Shown: positions 23,486 to 30,287, counted from the stretch's first letter. The stretch: DNA of 32,949 nucleotides from Reyranella massiliensis 521 (GCA_945862125.1 CAMAYC010000049.1:1-32949); one strand, 5' to 3'. Made by a program: numbers and translations. Notes: generated by a model not told the origin, from the letters alone.

Positions 23486-25090
23486 CTACGCCGGCACCAC
23501 GTAGCCGTCGCGCCGCGGATCGCAGCCGCCGGTGTAGGTGCCGGTCGCGGGATCGACCGCCACGCCCTGCATGCCGCCCACCTTCATGGTCCAGTCCGGA
23601 CCGCTGGTGAGGTCGTGGCCGCGCTTGCGCAGCTCGGCATGGACCTCGGCCTCGACGCGGGTTTCCAGCGTCACGGCGCGGCCGTCGGTCAACCGCGCGC
23701 GCGGCGCCTCGATCGCCTGCTGCAGCGGCAGGCCGTAGTCGATGTACTGCACGAAGGCCTGCGGCTGGGTCTGCAGGATGCCGTAGCTGCCGGGTGTGCC
23801 CAGCGCCATCACGGCCTTGTCGCCCTGCGTCACGATCGAGGGCGCAACGCAGATCGGCATGCGGCCACCCGCCTTCACGCGGTTGGGGCTCTTGGGATTG
23901 ACGTCAGCCCAGTAGAGGAAATTGTTGAGGCAGAGGCCGGTGCCGGGCACGACCACGCCCGAGCCGAAAACGCTGCCCAGGCTCTGCGTCACGCAGACCA
24001 TGTTGCCTTCGGAATCACCGATCGAGAAGGACGTGGTGTGGCCTTCGGCGATATCCGGCGTCCATTGCTCGGTCGGACCGGTCACCGGCTTCCTGTCGCG
24101 GACGCGCGCGCGCAGCGATTCGACGTGGCCCTCCGAGAGCAGCTCGGCCAGCTTCTGCGGCGAGGGGATGCCCGCCAGGATGCGCACGCCGGCGGCGATG
24201 CGGATGGCACGCAGCACCGTGTCGACATGCTCCACGCCGTCCCTCGGCATGCTCTTGAGGTCGAAGCCTTCGAGGATGCGCAAGGTCAGCAGGTACTGGA
24301 ACGCCTCGCAGGGCGGCGGCGGCACGTGCACCGTGCGGCCACGATAATCGACGCTGATGGGGTCGACCCAGACGGCCTTCGCTTCCGCGAGATCGTCCAT
24401 GGTGAGCACGCCGCCGAGCTCCTTTAGCCGATCGACCAGCTTCTTGCCGAGCGCGCCGCCATACATCAGGCCAGGGCCTTCGTTGGCGAGTGCTTCGAGG
24501 GTCTTGGCGAGGTCGGGCTGGCGCAGCACGGCGCCGAGCTTCGGCTTCCCGCCGGCAATGCCCTCGAGGTAGACGCGGCTCCATTCGGGATAGAGCTCAG
24601 GCCGGCCCTTGAGCTCCGCGTTGACGCTGCCGCCGATCTCCTCGACGTTGAACTCGATCAGGGCGAAGCCGTCGCGGGCGAGCTTGATTGCCGGCGCGAA
24701 CAGTTCAGGCAGTTTCTTGGTGCCGTAGGTGCTCACCATCTCGCACCACCCGCCGAGATTGCCGGGCGCGCCCACGGGGATCGGACCGCGGATCAGCTGC
24801 TCGCGGTTGGAGAGCTTGTCGACCGGGAAGGCCTTGGGGATCTGAGTCACGAAATCGAGCGATCGCACGCGCCGTTCCTTGGCCACGTAGACCGTGGCCA
24901 TGCCACGCCCCGCCAGGCCCGACATGTAGGGCTCGACCACATTCAGCGCTGCGGCCGTGGCTGCCGCCGCATCAAAGGCATTGCCGCCATTGCTCAGGAT
25001 GCGCGCGCCGGCTGCCGCCGCCAGCGGATGGGCCGCTGCCACCATTCCGTGCTGCGATGTGATCGTCGGACGCTTGCCGTGCTGCAACAT
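23486..25090 (-). CDS. ggt: Gamma-glutamyltransferase family protein (no signal peptide)
   Basis: A 534-residue Ntn-hydrolase-fold protein of the gamma-glutamyltranspeptidase family. These proproteins cleave themselves before a threonine, which then attacks gamma-glutamyl bonds. The probable processing site is GHTTSFS with T352 as nucleophile; the usual TTH is TTS here. GSGVVVPGTGLCLNN follows, matching the family. The N-terminal segment EPYMSGLAGRGMA replaces the common SGIGGGGF. There is no signal peptide: the ATG at 25090, preceded by GAGAGGATTGAGC, gives MLQHGKRPTITSQHGMVAAAHPLAA. This suggests a cytoplasmic enzyme acting on imported compounds. It is upstream of, and co-oriented with, the peptide importer (196-base gap). 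Acylase-like activities exist in this family, so the substrate is uncertain. Confidence 0.9.
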   Translation of the reverse strand: MLQHGKRPTITSQHGMVAAAHPLAAAAGARILSNGGNAFDAAAATAAALNVVEPYMSGLAGRGMATVYVAKERRVRSLDFVTQIPKAFPVDKLSNREQLIRGPIPVGAPGNLGGWCEMVSTYGTKKLPELFAPAIKLARDGFALIEFNVEEIGGSVNAELKGRPELYPEWSRVYLEGIAGGKPKLGAVLRQPDLAKTLEALANEGPGLMYGGALGKKLVDRLKELGGVLTMDDLAEAKAVWVDPISVDYRGRTVHVPPPPCEAFQYLLTLRILEGFDLKSMPRDGVEHVDTVLRAIRIAAGVRILAGIPSPQKLAELLSEGHVESLRARVRDRKPVTGPTEQWTPDIAEGHTTSFSIGDSEGNMVCVTQSLGSVFGSGVVVPGTGLCLNNFLYWADVNPKSPNRVKAGGRMPICVAPSIVTQGDKAVMALGTPGSYGILQTQPQAFVQYIDYGLPLQQAIEAPRARLTDGRAVTLETRVEAEVHAELRKRGHDLTSGPDWTMKVGGMQGVAVDPATGTYTGGCDPRRDGYVVPA

Positions 25091-25187
25091 GCTCAATCCT
25101 CTCGAAAGTTCGGGTGATCGTGCCGATTGGAGGCGGTCACGGCCAGAACGAATTGCGCTAAGCTGCCTCGCAGGAGGAAATGGACTC
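25091..25187. promoter_or_regulatory. Divergent intergenic region, ggt / flavin monooxygenase
   Basis: This is a 97-base spacer between divergent genes and must hold the promoters of both the ggt unit and the monooxygenase-selenoprotein operon. Only the two ribosome binding sites are clear: GAGAGGATT for ggt, and AGGAGG at 25172-25177, ten bases before the ATG at 25188. No convincing hexamer pair or operator is visible by eye. Confidence 0.5.
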
Positions 25188-26267
25188 ATGCGCAGACTGG
25201 AATTCGGCTGGTTCCTGCCGACCGCCGGCGACACAACGGCCTACGGGCTGGCGAGCGCGCAGGTGGCGCCCTCCCTGCTGCTGTTCGACAAGGTCGTCGC
25301 GGCCGCCGAGGCGGCGGGCTTCGAATACATGCTGGTGCCGGTGCAGACCGCCTGCTGGGAGGCGTGGATCTCCAGCGCCATGATGGTGGCGCGCTCGAAG
25401 TCGATGCGCATGCTGGTGGCGGCGCGGCCGAGTTACGTCAATCCGGTGCTGCTGGCCAAGATGATCAGCACCTTCGACCAGCTCTCGGGCGGACGCATCT
25501 GTATCAACCTGATCGCGGGCCAGAGCGAGGCCGAGAATGCCTCCGAGGGCATCAAGTGGGGCAAGGAAGAGCGTTACGAGATCATGGACGAGGAAGTCTC
25601 GATCCTGAAGGCGCTCTGGACGACGCGCGGCCCGGTCGATTTCGACGGCAAGTTCTATCAGTTGAAGGGTGCGCAGATCCGGCCCTACCCGCTTCAGCAG
25701 CCTCATCCGCGCTTCTATCTTGGTGGCGGTTCTCGACAGGCTTGGGAGCTCTCGGCCAGGCATTCCGACGTTCATCTTTTCTGGGGCGATACCTACGAGC
25801 GCATCCGCGCCAACATGGCGGAGATCAGGCAGATGGCTGCCGCGCATGGCCGTGAGAAGGACATCGGCTTCGGCATGCGCCTGCAGGTCGTGTGCCGGCC
25901 GACGGAGAAGGAGGCCTGGGACTTCGCGCACGGGTTGGTCGCTCATGCCTCCGAAGCGCAGAAGGCCTTCGTCAAGGAGCGCTTCGCCACGTCGGAGGCC
26001 AATCGCCGCGTCCGCGAGCTGGCGGCGATCGGCGAGACCATCGAGCCGAATTTGTGGACCGGCATCACCCAGGTCCGGCCGGGCGCCGGCATCGCCGTGG
26101 TCGGCGATCCCGAGCAATGCGCTAACACTTTGCAGAAGTTCATCGACCTCGGCTGCCATTCCTTCTGCCTGTCGGGCTATCTGCACGACGAGGAGGCGGA
26201 GCGTTTCGGCAAATGGGTGATGCCGATCCTGCGCGAGCGCAACAAAGAGCGTATGCTCGCCGCCTGA
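25188..26267 (+). CDS. LLM-class flavin-dependent monooxygenase, SsuD-like
   Basis: A 359-residue TIM-barrel, FMNH2-dependent oxygenase of the luciferase-like/alkanesulfonate monooxygenase type. The N-terminus LEFGWFLPTAGDTTAYG matches SsuD-type proteins. Further family marks are RMLVAARPSYVNPVLLAKM, the FDQLSGGRICINLIAGQSE segment, FYLGGGSRQAWEL, and the C-terminal NLWTGITQVRPGAGIAVVGDP followed by CLSGYLHDEEAERFGKWVMPIL. SsuD enzymes cleave C-S bonds of sulfonates using reduced flavin from a separate reductase; no reductase or ssu transporter is nearby. The start was chosen by AGGAGG ten bases upstream. It is the first of three genes separated by 11 and 16 bases, ending with a selenoprotein. 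The real substrate may therefore be an organosulfur or organoselenium compound, as inference. Confidence 0.9.
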   Translation: MRRLEFGWFLPTAGDTTAYGLASAQVAPSLLLFDKVVAAAEAAGFEYMLVPVQTACWEAWISSAMMVARSKSMRMLVAARPSYVNPVLLAKMISTFDQLSGGRICINLIAGQSEAENASEGIKWGKEERYEIMDEEVSILKALWTTRGPVDFDGKFYQLKGAQIRPYPLQQPHPRFYLGGGSRQAWELSARHSDVHLFWGDTYERIRANMAEIRQMAAAHGREKDIGFGMRLQVVCRPTEKEAWDFAHGLVAHASEAQKAFVKERFATSEANRRVRELAAIGETIEPNLWTGITQVRPGAGIAVVGDPEQCANTLQKFIDLGCHSFCLSGYLHDEEAERFGKWVMPILRERNKERMLAA

Positions 26268-26278
26268 GGAACCAAGAG

Positions 26279-27331
26279 ATGCAACTCACCTCCCGCAACT
26301 ACCAGGCTGACAGCATCGAGGCGGTGCAGGAACTCTATCATAGCAACGGCTGGACCGACGGGCTGCCGATCGTGCCGCCGACGCCCGAGGCGGTCCAGGC
26401 CTGTCTCGACTGGGTCATGATGCCACCGGGCCAGCTGATCGGCATCGAGCCGGTGCGCGGGCTCGCGATCACTGCCGAGAAGCTCGCCATCAACGCGGTG
26501 ATGGCGGGCTGCCTGCCCATGCATTTTCCGGTCATGGTCGCGGCCTGGACCGCCATGATGCAGGAGCCGTTCCTGATGCACGGCGCCACGGCCAGCACCG
26601 GCGGCTGCGCGGTGCTGGTGGTGATCAACGGGCCAGTCCGGCTCGAGATCGGCGCCAGTGGCACGTTCAACGTGCTGGGCAACAGCGATCGCGCCACGGC
26701 CGTCATCGGCCGTGCGATCCGGCTCTGCCTGATCAACCTCATGGACGTGCGGCCGGGCGTCATCGACCGATCCACGCTCGGCCATCCCGGCAAGTACAGC
26801 TATTGCCTCGCCGAAGACGAGGAGGATTCCGACTGGTTGCCGCTTCATGCCGTGCGCGGCGTCGAGCGCGAAGCTTCGGCGGTGACGGTGATGGCAGCGG
26901 GCGCGCCGCGCCAGATCATGAACGAGTGGACGACCAAGCCGGAAGAGATCCTCGAGACCTTCGCCGCCGAGATGCGCGCCAACATGCGGCACTATTCAAT
27001 TCATCCCGGCAACTATGTGATCGTGATCCCCAAGCAACTGCGCGATCACCTGCGGGCGGCAAAGTGGTCCAAGCAGATGATCGCCGAGTTCATCCATGCG
27101 CGGGCGCGAATCAAGCGCAGCGAATGGCACGAGGTCGGCAAGGGCGCCGTGGTGCGCGACCGGGGCGACAAGGAATATGCGGCAATGGAGTCGCCCGACC
27201 AGCTTTTGGTGGTTGCGGCGGGCGGGCCGGCCGGCGGGTTCGGGGCCATCATTCCGCCCTGGCTCGGCAACAAGAGTTACGCCGTGACGCTGCCGATCGG
27301 CGTCTGTGTCGATTGCGAACCGCCGAAGTAG
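26279..27331 (+). CDS. Uncharacterised 350-residue protein with C-terminal CxxC, partner of UGSC selenoprotein
   Basis: A soluble protein of 350 residues with no signal peptide and no domain I can name. The sequence is well-formed: NGWTDGLPIVPPT near residue 23, EKLAINAVMAGCLPMHFPV (68-86), an STLGHPGKYSYCLAEDEE segment (165-182), and a C-terminus with CVDC at 343-346. GHPGKY and WTDGLP look like conserved family motifs. I recall similar proteins of unknown function next to UGSC-type proteins, but cannot verify this here. The ATG at 26279 follows GAGG and lies 11 bases after the monooxygenase stop; the selenoprotein starts 16 bases downstream. The terminal CxxC could serve as a redox partner for the selenocysteine protein. 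No function is assigned. Confidence 0.85.
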   Translation: MQLTSRNYQADSIEAVQELYHSNGWTDGLPIVPPTPEAVQACLDWVMMPPGQLIGIEPVRGLAITAEKLAINAVMAGCLPMHFPVMVAAWTAMMQEPFLMHGATASTGGCAVLVVINGPVRLEIGASGTFNVLGNSDRATAVIGRAIRLCLINLMDVRPGVIDRSTLGHPGKYSYCLAEDEEDSDWLPLHAVRGVEREASAVTVMAAGAPRQIMNEWTTKPEEILETFAAEMRANMRHYSIHPGNYVIVIPKQLRDHLRAAKWSKQMIAEFIHARARIKRSEWHEVGKGAVVRDRGDKEYAAMESPDQLLVVAAGGPAGGFGAIIPPWLGNKSYAVTLPIGVCVDCEPPK

Positions 27332-27347
27332 AGTCTAGGAGAGCGCC

Positions 27348-27872
27348 ATGTCCTTTCTCGTGCTCGACCCCACTGCTGAAAAAGCCGCTCCCCTCGGCGC
27401 TGCCGCGCCGCGGCTCGCCACGCTGGAGGGCAAGACCGTCGGCTTCATCTCCAACGGCAAGAAGGGCACCAAGGGTTTCTTCGGCCATCTCGAGCGAATG
27501 CTCATGGAGGAGCAGGGCGTCGCCAAGGTGGTCATGCGCACCAAGTCGAATTACAGCGCCCCCGCCGATCCCGACATCGTGGCCGAGATCAGGCACTGGG
27601 ATGCCGCGATCTCTGGCATCGGGGATTGAGGCAGCTGTTCATCGTGCAGTCTGCACGACTCAGTGACTGCTGAACGCCTCGGCGTTCCCGCCTTCAGCGT
27701 GATGACGACCCGGTTCGTGAGTGCCGCGGAGATGATGAGCCGCGTGCTCGGCATGCCCGACTACGCCTTCGCCACCATCGGCCATCCGGTCAGCAGCGCC
27801 ACCGACGATGGCCTGCGCGACATGGCCCGGATCGCTCTCGACCAGGGCCGCCGCCTGCTGCTGCGTCCCTGA
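27348..27872 (+). CDS. UGSC-type selenoprotein (TGA at 27627 read as selenocysteine)
   Basis: A probable selenoprotein of 174 residues. The frame opens at ATG 27348 after AGGAG, runs 93 codons, meets TGA at 27627-27629, then continues in the same frame for 80 sense codons to a TGA at 27870. Around the internal codon the protein reads GIGD-U-GSCSSCS: selenocysteine at 94 with C97 and C100, a redox-type UxxC/CxxC cluster. The N-terminal half has GKTVGFISNGKKGT followed by a helix and NYSAPADPDIVAEI. The C-terminal half (VPAFSVMTTRFVSAAEMM, MPDYAFATIGHPV) folds like the second half of an alpha/beta domain, so a product stopped at residue 93 would be incomplete. I recall an NCBI family called 'UGSC family (seleno)protein' with this motif; its function is not known to me. 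A SECIS-like hairpin follows the TGA. Alternative: a nonsense mutation, which the hairpin and motif make unlikely. Confidence 0.88.
27631..27670 (+). promoter_or_regulatory. Bacterial SECIS element for selenocysteine insertion
   Basis: The hairpin begins two bases after the in-frame TGA. The lower helix is GCAGCTG (27631-27637) with CAG (27661-27663) and CTGC (27667-27670), with a three-base bulge. A 4x2 internal loop follows, then a perfect 7-bp upper helix TCGTGCA (27642-27648) / TGCACGA (27652-27658) capped by GTC. The loop's G and U lie about 20 bases after the TGA, close to the spacing and apical GU of the E. coli fdhF SECIS (which also has ...TGCAGGTCTGCA...). SelB should bind the apical part. 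All of this is coding sequence as well. Confidence 0.82.
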
Positions 27873-27882
27873 AGCGGCGCTT

Positions 27883-27904
27883 TCCGACGCAACCTTTCGT
27901 CGGA
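27883..27904. terminator. Inverted repeat after the selenoprotein gene
   Basis: TCCGACG and CGTCGGA form a perfect 7-bp stem with an eight-base loop, 11 bases after the selenoprotein stop. No T-tract follows, so it is at most a weak intrinsic terminator. It lies just upstream of the next small gene. Confidence 0.35.
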
Positions 27905-27921
27905 CCAGGCGTTGAGCCGAC

Positions 27922-28146
27922 ATGAAACCAATTGCTGTCCTCGGCGTCTTTCTGATCGCGATCGGTATCGCGGGTCTCGTCATCGCAAATATCTCCTTCA
28001 CGGAGAAGAAGGTGATCGTCGATGCCGGGCCCCTCAAGGTGACGGCCGATCAGCAACGCAATATTCCGATCCCGACGATCGCGGGCGTCATTGCCGTCGT
28101 GGTCGGCGCCGGCCTGCTGTTCTACGGCCGCAAGGCCCGCAGCTAG
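27922..28146 (+). CDS. Small two-helix membrane protein (DUF3185-like)
   Basis: A 74-residue protein with two transmembrane helices: about residues 4-24 (IAVLGVFLIAIGIAGLVIANI) and 50-68 (IPTIAGVIAVVVGAGLLFYG), joined by a periplasmic loop with VDAGPLKVTADQQRNIPIP. It ends in a basic GRKARS tail, which sets an N-in/C-in topology. This layout resembles DUF3185-type proteins of unknown function found widely in proteobacteria. The upstream ribosome binding site is weak. It overlaps the stop of the convergent Lin0512 gene in the tetranucleotide CTAG. Confidence 0.75.
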   Translation: MKPIAVLGVFLIAIGIAGLVIANISFTEKKVIVDAGPLKVTADQQRNIPIPTIAGVIAVVVGAGLLFYGRKARS

Positions 28147-28487
28147 GGCAGTTCCAGTCTTACAGCGACGGCCGCACTGGCGATCACCGCCGGATCGTTG
28201 TTGTCGGGATCGGCGACGTCGAGCCCGCCCTTCACTACCTTCACCGTGACGATGCCGTGCGGCAGCGATGCGCGCACTTTTTCGACATCGACCTTGTCGG
28301 GCTGCTGCACGCCGATCGTCACATCGACGAACATATCCGTCTTGGGGTTGATCTTCAGCGTGCGGATCATCGCCAGCGAGGAATGATGCAGCGCGTCCTG
28401 CACGGCGCGGAGCGCGGCCTTGGTGTAATCGCCGCCGTGCAGGTCGTTGCCGGTGCCGAGTTCGAGGATGACGCGTCTGGCGGCCAT
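28143..28487 (-). CDS. Lin0512 family protein, copy 1
   Basis: A 114-residue protein of the small Lin0512 family, whose function is unknown. Visible marks are VILELGTGNDLHGGDYTKAALRAVQDALHHSSL, VDVTIGVQQPDKVD, and LPHGIVTVKVVKGGLDV. It is a tandem paralogue of the next gene upstream, with the same fold order throughout. The start at 28487 is preceded by GGGAGCCGC and yields MAARRVILELG, matching MAMKRVALEIG of the paralogue. The 5' extension to 28742 in this frame is the shadow of the paralogue. The two products probably form a complex, as inference. Confidence 0.85.
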   Translation of the reverse strand: MAARRVILELGTGNDLHGGDYTKAALRAVQDALHHSSLAMIRTLKINPKTDMFVDVTIGVQQPDKVDVEKVRASLPHGIVTVKVVKGGLDVADPDNNDPAVIASAAVAVRLELP

Positions 28488-28501
28488 GTTGCGGCTCCCG
28501 T

Positions 28502-28840
28502 TTACAGGTCGAGCCGGACGATGGCGGCCGCTTGCGCGATCACCGTCTTGTCCGTGCCGGCTTCGTTGGGAATTTCCAGGCCGCCCTCGACGACCTTCAC
28601 GGTGCCGGTGCCGTGCGGCAACACCGCCAGCACCTGCTTGGTGTCGACCTGGTCGGGCTTCGGGACCCCGATCAGCACCTCGACCTGCATGTCGTCGCTC
28701 GACTTGCCGAGCGCCGTGGCGACGGTGAGCGAGTTGTGCCACAGCGCATCCTTGAGCGCGCGGACGGCGGCCTTGGTGTAGTCGCCGCCGCGGATGTCGG
28801 TGCCCATGCCGATCTCGAGGGCCACGCGCTTCATTGCCAC
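28502..28840 (-). CDS. Lin0512 family protein, copy 2
   Basis: A 112-residue Lin0512-family protein and the upstream member of the tandem pair. Key segments are EIGMGTDIRGGDYTKAAVRALKDALWHNSL, VEVLIGVPKPDQVDTKQV, and LPHGTGTVKVVEGGLEI. I prefer the GTG at 28840, which has GGGGGA seven bases upstream and aligns with the start of the other copy; ATG at 28834 is the alternative, two residues shorter. Downstream it is followed by copy 1 after 14 bases. Function unknown; duplicates imply a heteromer or specialised ligands. Confidence 0.85.
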   Translation of the reverse strand: MAMKRVALEIGMGTDIRGGDYTKAAVRALKDALWHNSLTVATALGKSSDDMQVEVLIGVPKPDQVDTKQVLAVLPHGTGTVKVVEGGLEIPNEAGTDKTVIAQAAAIVRLDL

Positions 28841-28853
28841 TGCCGCTTCCCCC

Positions 28854-29777
28854 TTACTTTCCAGGCCCCGCCTTGGCGGCGCCCAGCCTCGTGCCGGGAT
28901 AGGTCGCGCTGAAGCCGAACAGTTCGACCAGCGCGTTGGGCTTCATGATCTTGTCGAGGTCTTCCAGTCCCGCCTTCGAGGCCGGCTTCAGCCCCAGCGT
29001 CAGCGGCCCCTTGGGCGTCTTCCAGTCGCCGATGAACGAGGACACGGCGTCGAGCATCTTCAGCGTCGGCGGCCCCTGGATGGTGGCGAAGCCCGCGATC
29101 GTCATCAGCGCGGTGTTCACGATCTCCTGGGCTTCGGTGTTCTCTTCCTTGGCCATCGCCGGCAGCACCTTGGCGAGCAGGCCACCGCTATCGTCGATCG
29201 TGAGCGAGGCGGTGCGCAGCTTGCCGTCGTCCATGGCGCTCGACTTGTCGCTGATGCCGTCGACCACCAGCGCCAGCGTAAGCTTGCCCTGGGCGCGCAG
29301 GCTCACTTCCAGCGTCTTCAGCGTCAGCACCTTTTCCTTGCCGTCGATCCTGTAGTCGAGCGCGATGTCGACCGGCACCTTCGGCACGCCATAGGGCGCC
29401 AGTGCGGTGAAGATCTCGTCGTCGCCCGTCATGCCCTCGAACCTGAGCTTGGCGAAGCGTGGCGCCTCGTCGTCCTTGGCATCCTTCTTCAGCCGGTCGA
29501 AGTCGAGCTCGTCGACCGCGATCTTGTCGACCTTGACCGTGCTCTCCTTGTCGCCGGTCGCGGGATTGGCCGGCACCACGGCGACCACGTCGGTCAGCAC
29601 GAAGCCCGAGGCGCCGACGGCGGTACCGGTCTTGTAGGTGAAGCTCTTGAGCTCGAGCTGCGGCTTCAGCTCCTTCTCGAAGCGCTGCAGCCCGTCCTGC
29701 GCCCAGGCACTCGACGTTCCGATCGCCAGCCCGACCACCAGCAATGCCGACCCGAGCCCGGCAAAAATCCCCCGCAT
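28854..29777 (-). CDS. Exported protein of unknown function
   Basis: A 307-residue protein with a type I signal peptide (about 1-26: MRGIFAGLGSALLVVGLAIG, then SAWAQD). The mature part is rich in beta-type repeats with alternating charges: LKSFTYKTGTAVGASGFVLTDVVAV, VKVDKIAVDELDFDRL, VDIALDYRI, LRTASLTIDDSGG. A C-terminal Lys/Gly-rich tail ends in AAKAGPGK. I do not recognise the family; the pattern fits a periplasmic beta-rich protein. The ATG at 29777 was chosen by GGGGGA just upstream and by the signal peptide. It precedes the Lin0512 pair on the same strand with 13 bases between, so it may share their transcript. Confidence 0.8.
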   Translation of the reverse strand: MRGIFAGLGSALLVVGLAIGTSSAWAQDGLQRFEKELKPQLELKSFTYKTGTAVGASGFVLTDVVAVVPANPATGDKESTVKVDKIAVDELDFDRLKKDAKDDEAPRFAKLRFEGMTGDDEIFTALAPYGVPKVPVDIALDYRIDGKEKVLTLKTLEVSLRAQGKLTLALVVDGISDKSSAMDDGKLRTASLTIDDSGGLLAKVLPAMAKEENTEAQEIVNTALMTIAGFATIQGPPTLKMLDAVSSFIGDWKTPKGPLTLGLKPASKAGLEDLDKIMKPNALVELFGFSATYPGTRLGAAKAGPGK

Positions 29778-29819
29778 CGCATCCCCCGTCTGTTGAGCGC
29801 GGAGCCTAACACCGAGGTA

Positions 29820-29876
29820 CACGGGGCCGATACAGCGGCGAGTCAATTGGACAGCGGTTGCCGTCACGGCCCCGTG
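29820..29876. repeat. Long inverted repeat between exported protein and HTH gene
   Basis: CACGGGGCCG (29820-29829) and CGGCCCCGTG (29867-29876) are perfect 10-bp complements 37 bases apart. The loop contains further short complements (GCGGC against GTTGC). It lies in the 125-base gap after the stop of the HTH gene and before the start of the exported-protein gene on the minus strand. It could be a structured terminator or 5' leader. No U-tract is seen. Confidence 0.45.
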
Positions 29877-29902
29877 CCCGGGACAGGCCCCAAGACCATG
29901 TC

Positions 29903-30202
29903 TCACAAGGCTTCCGGCGAGCGAGCGGCCGCGCGGCCGTTGGACGCCGAGTGACTCGTTTCAAGACGCCCCGCCGCCCTCAGGACGCGGCGGCGCAGCG
30001 TCCGGCGGCGGTGGCTCGACGCCGCGATCTCCGCCCACAGGCCGGCGAACGCCGGGTCCTCGAGCTTCCAGCGATAGACCGTGCCGCGATTGAGGTTGGC
30101 GCGTGCGGCCGCCAGGCGGGCATTGGCGCCGCGGAGCAGCGCGGCCAGGAAGGCCACGCGCTTGTCGTCATTGCCGCAGCGGAAGGGCGAGGTGGGGCTC
30201 AT
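29903..30202 (-). CDS. Small helix-turn-helix protein (terminase-small-subunit/homeodomain-like)
   Basis: A 99-residue basic protein. Residues 12-57 read like the homeodomain-type helix-turn-helix of phage terminase small subunits and transposase-like proteins: KRVAFLAALLRGANARLAAA followed by NRGTVYRWKLEDPAFAGLW. The C-terminal part is arginine-rich (SSHRRRTLRRRVLRAAGR). The start is supported by a strong ribosome binding site (GAGAGGAGA five to thirteen bases upstream). The promoter region is unusually AT-rich for this window. A role as a DNA-binding regulator, possibly autoregulated through the ATAGG repeats upstream, is inference. No other phage genes are nearby. Confidence 0.7.
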   Translation of the reverse strand: MSPTSPFRCGNDDKRVAFLAALLRGANARLAAARANLNRGTVYRWKLEDPAFAGLWAEIAASSHRRRTLRRRVLRAAGRLETSHSASNGRAAARSPEAL

Positions 30203-30226
30203 CGGAATCTCCTCTCGGAACCGACG

Positions 30227-30268
30227 ATAGGAGTATAGGAATAGGATATTGTAGTCAATAGGCCTATT
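30227..30268 (-). promoter_or_regulatory. Promoter with ATAGG repeats and palindromic operator
   Basis: On the minus strand TTGACT (30258-30253) and TATACT (30237-30232) are separated by 15 bases, a near-consensus sigma-70 pair driving the HTH gene. The same stretch holds ATAGG four times (30227, 30235, 30241, 30258) and the perfect palindrome AATAGGCCTATT (30257-30268). The repeats overlap both promoter elements, as expected for a repressor operator. Confidence 0.55.
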
Positions 30269-30287
30269 CCGGGCTCAGCCGATGGCT

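Noticed and set aside
27348-27629. Pseudogene with a nonsense mutation
   Set aside because: The stop is TGA, not TAA or TAG; it lies directly before GSCSSC, and a SECIS-like hairpin begins two bases later; no other frame damage is seen.
27663-27872. Separate small gene starting at GTG 27663
   Set aside because: It is in frame with the upstream 93-codon frame, has no ribosome binding site, and reads naturally as the C-terminal half of the selenoprotein.
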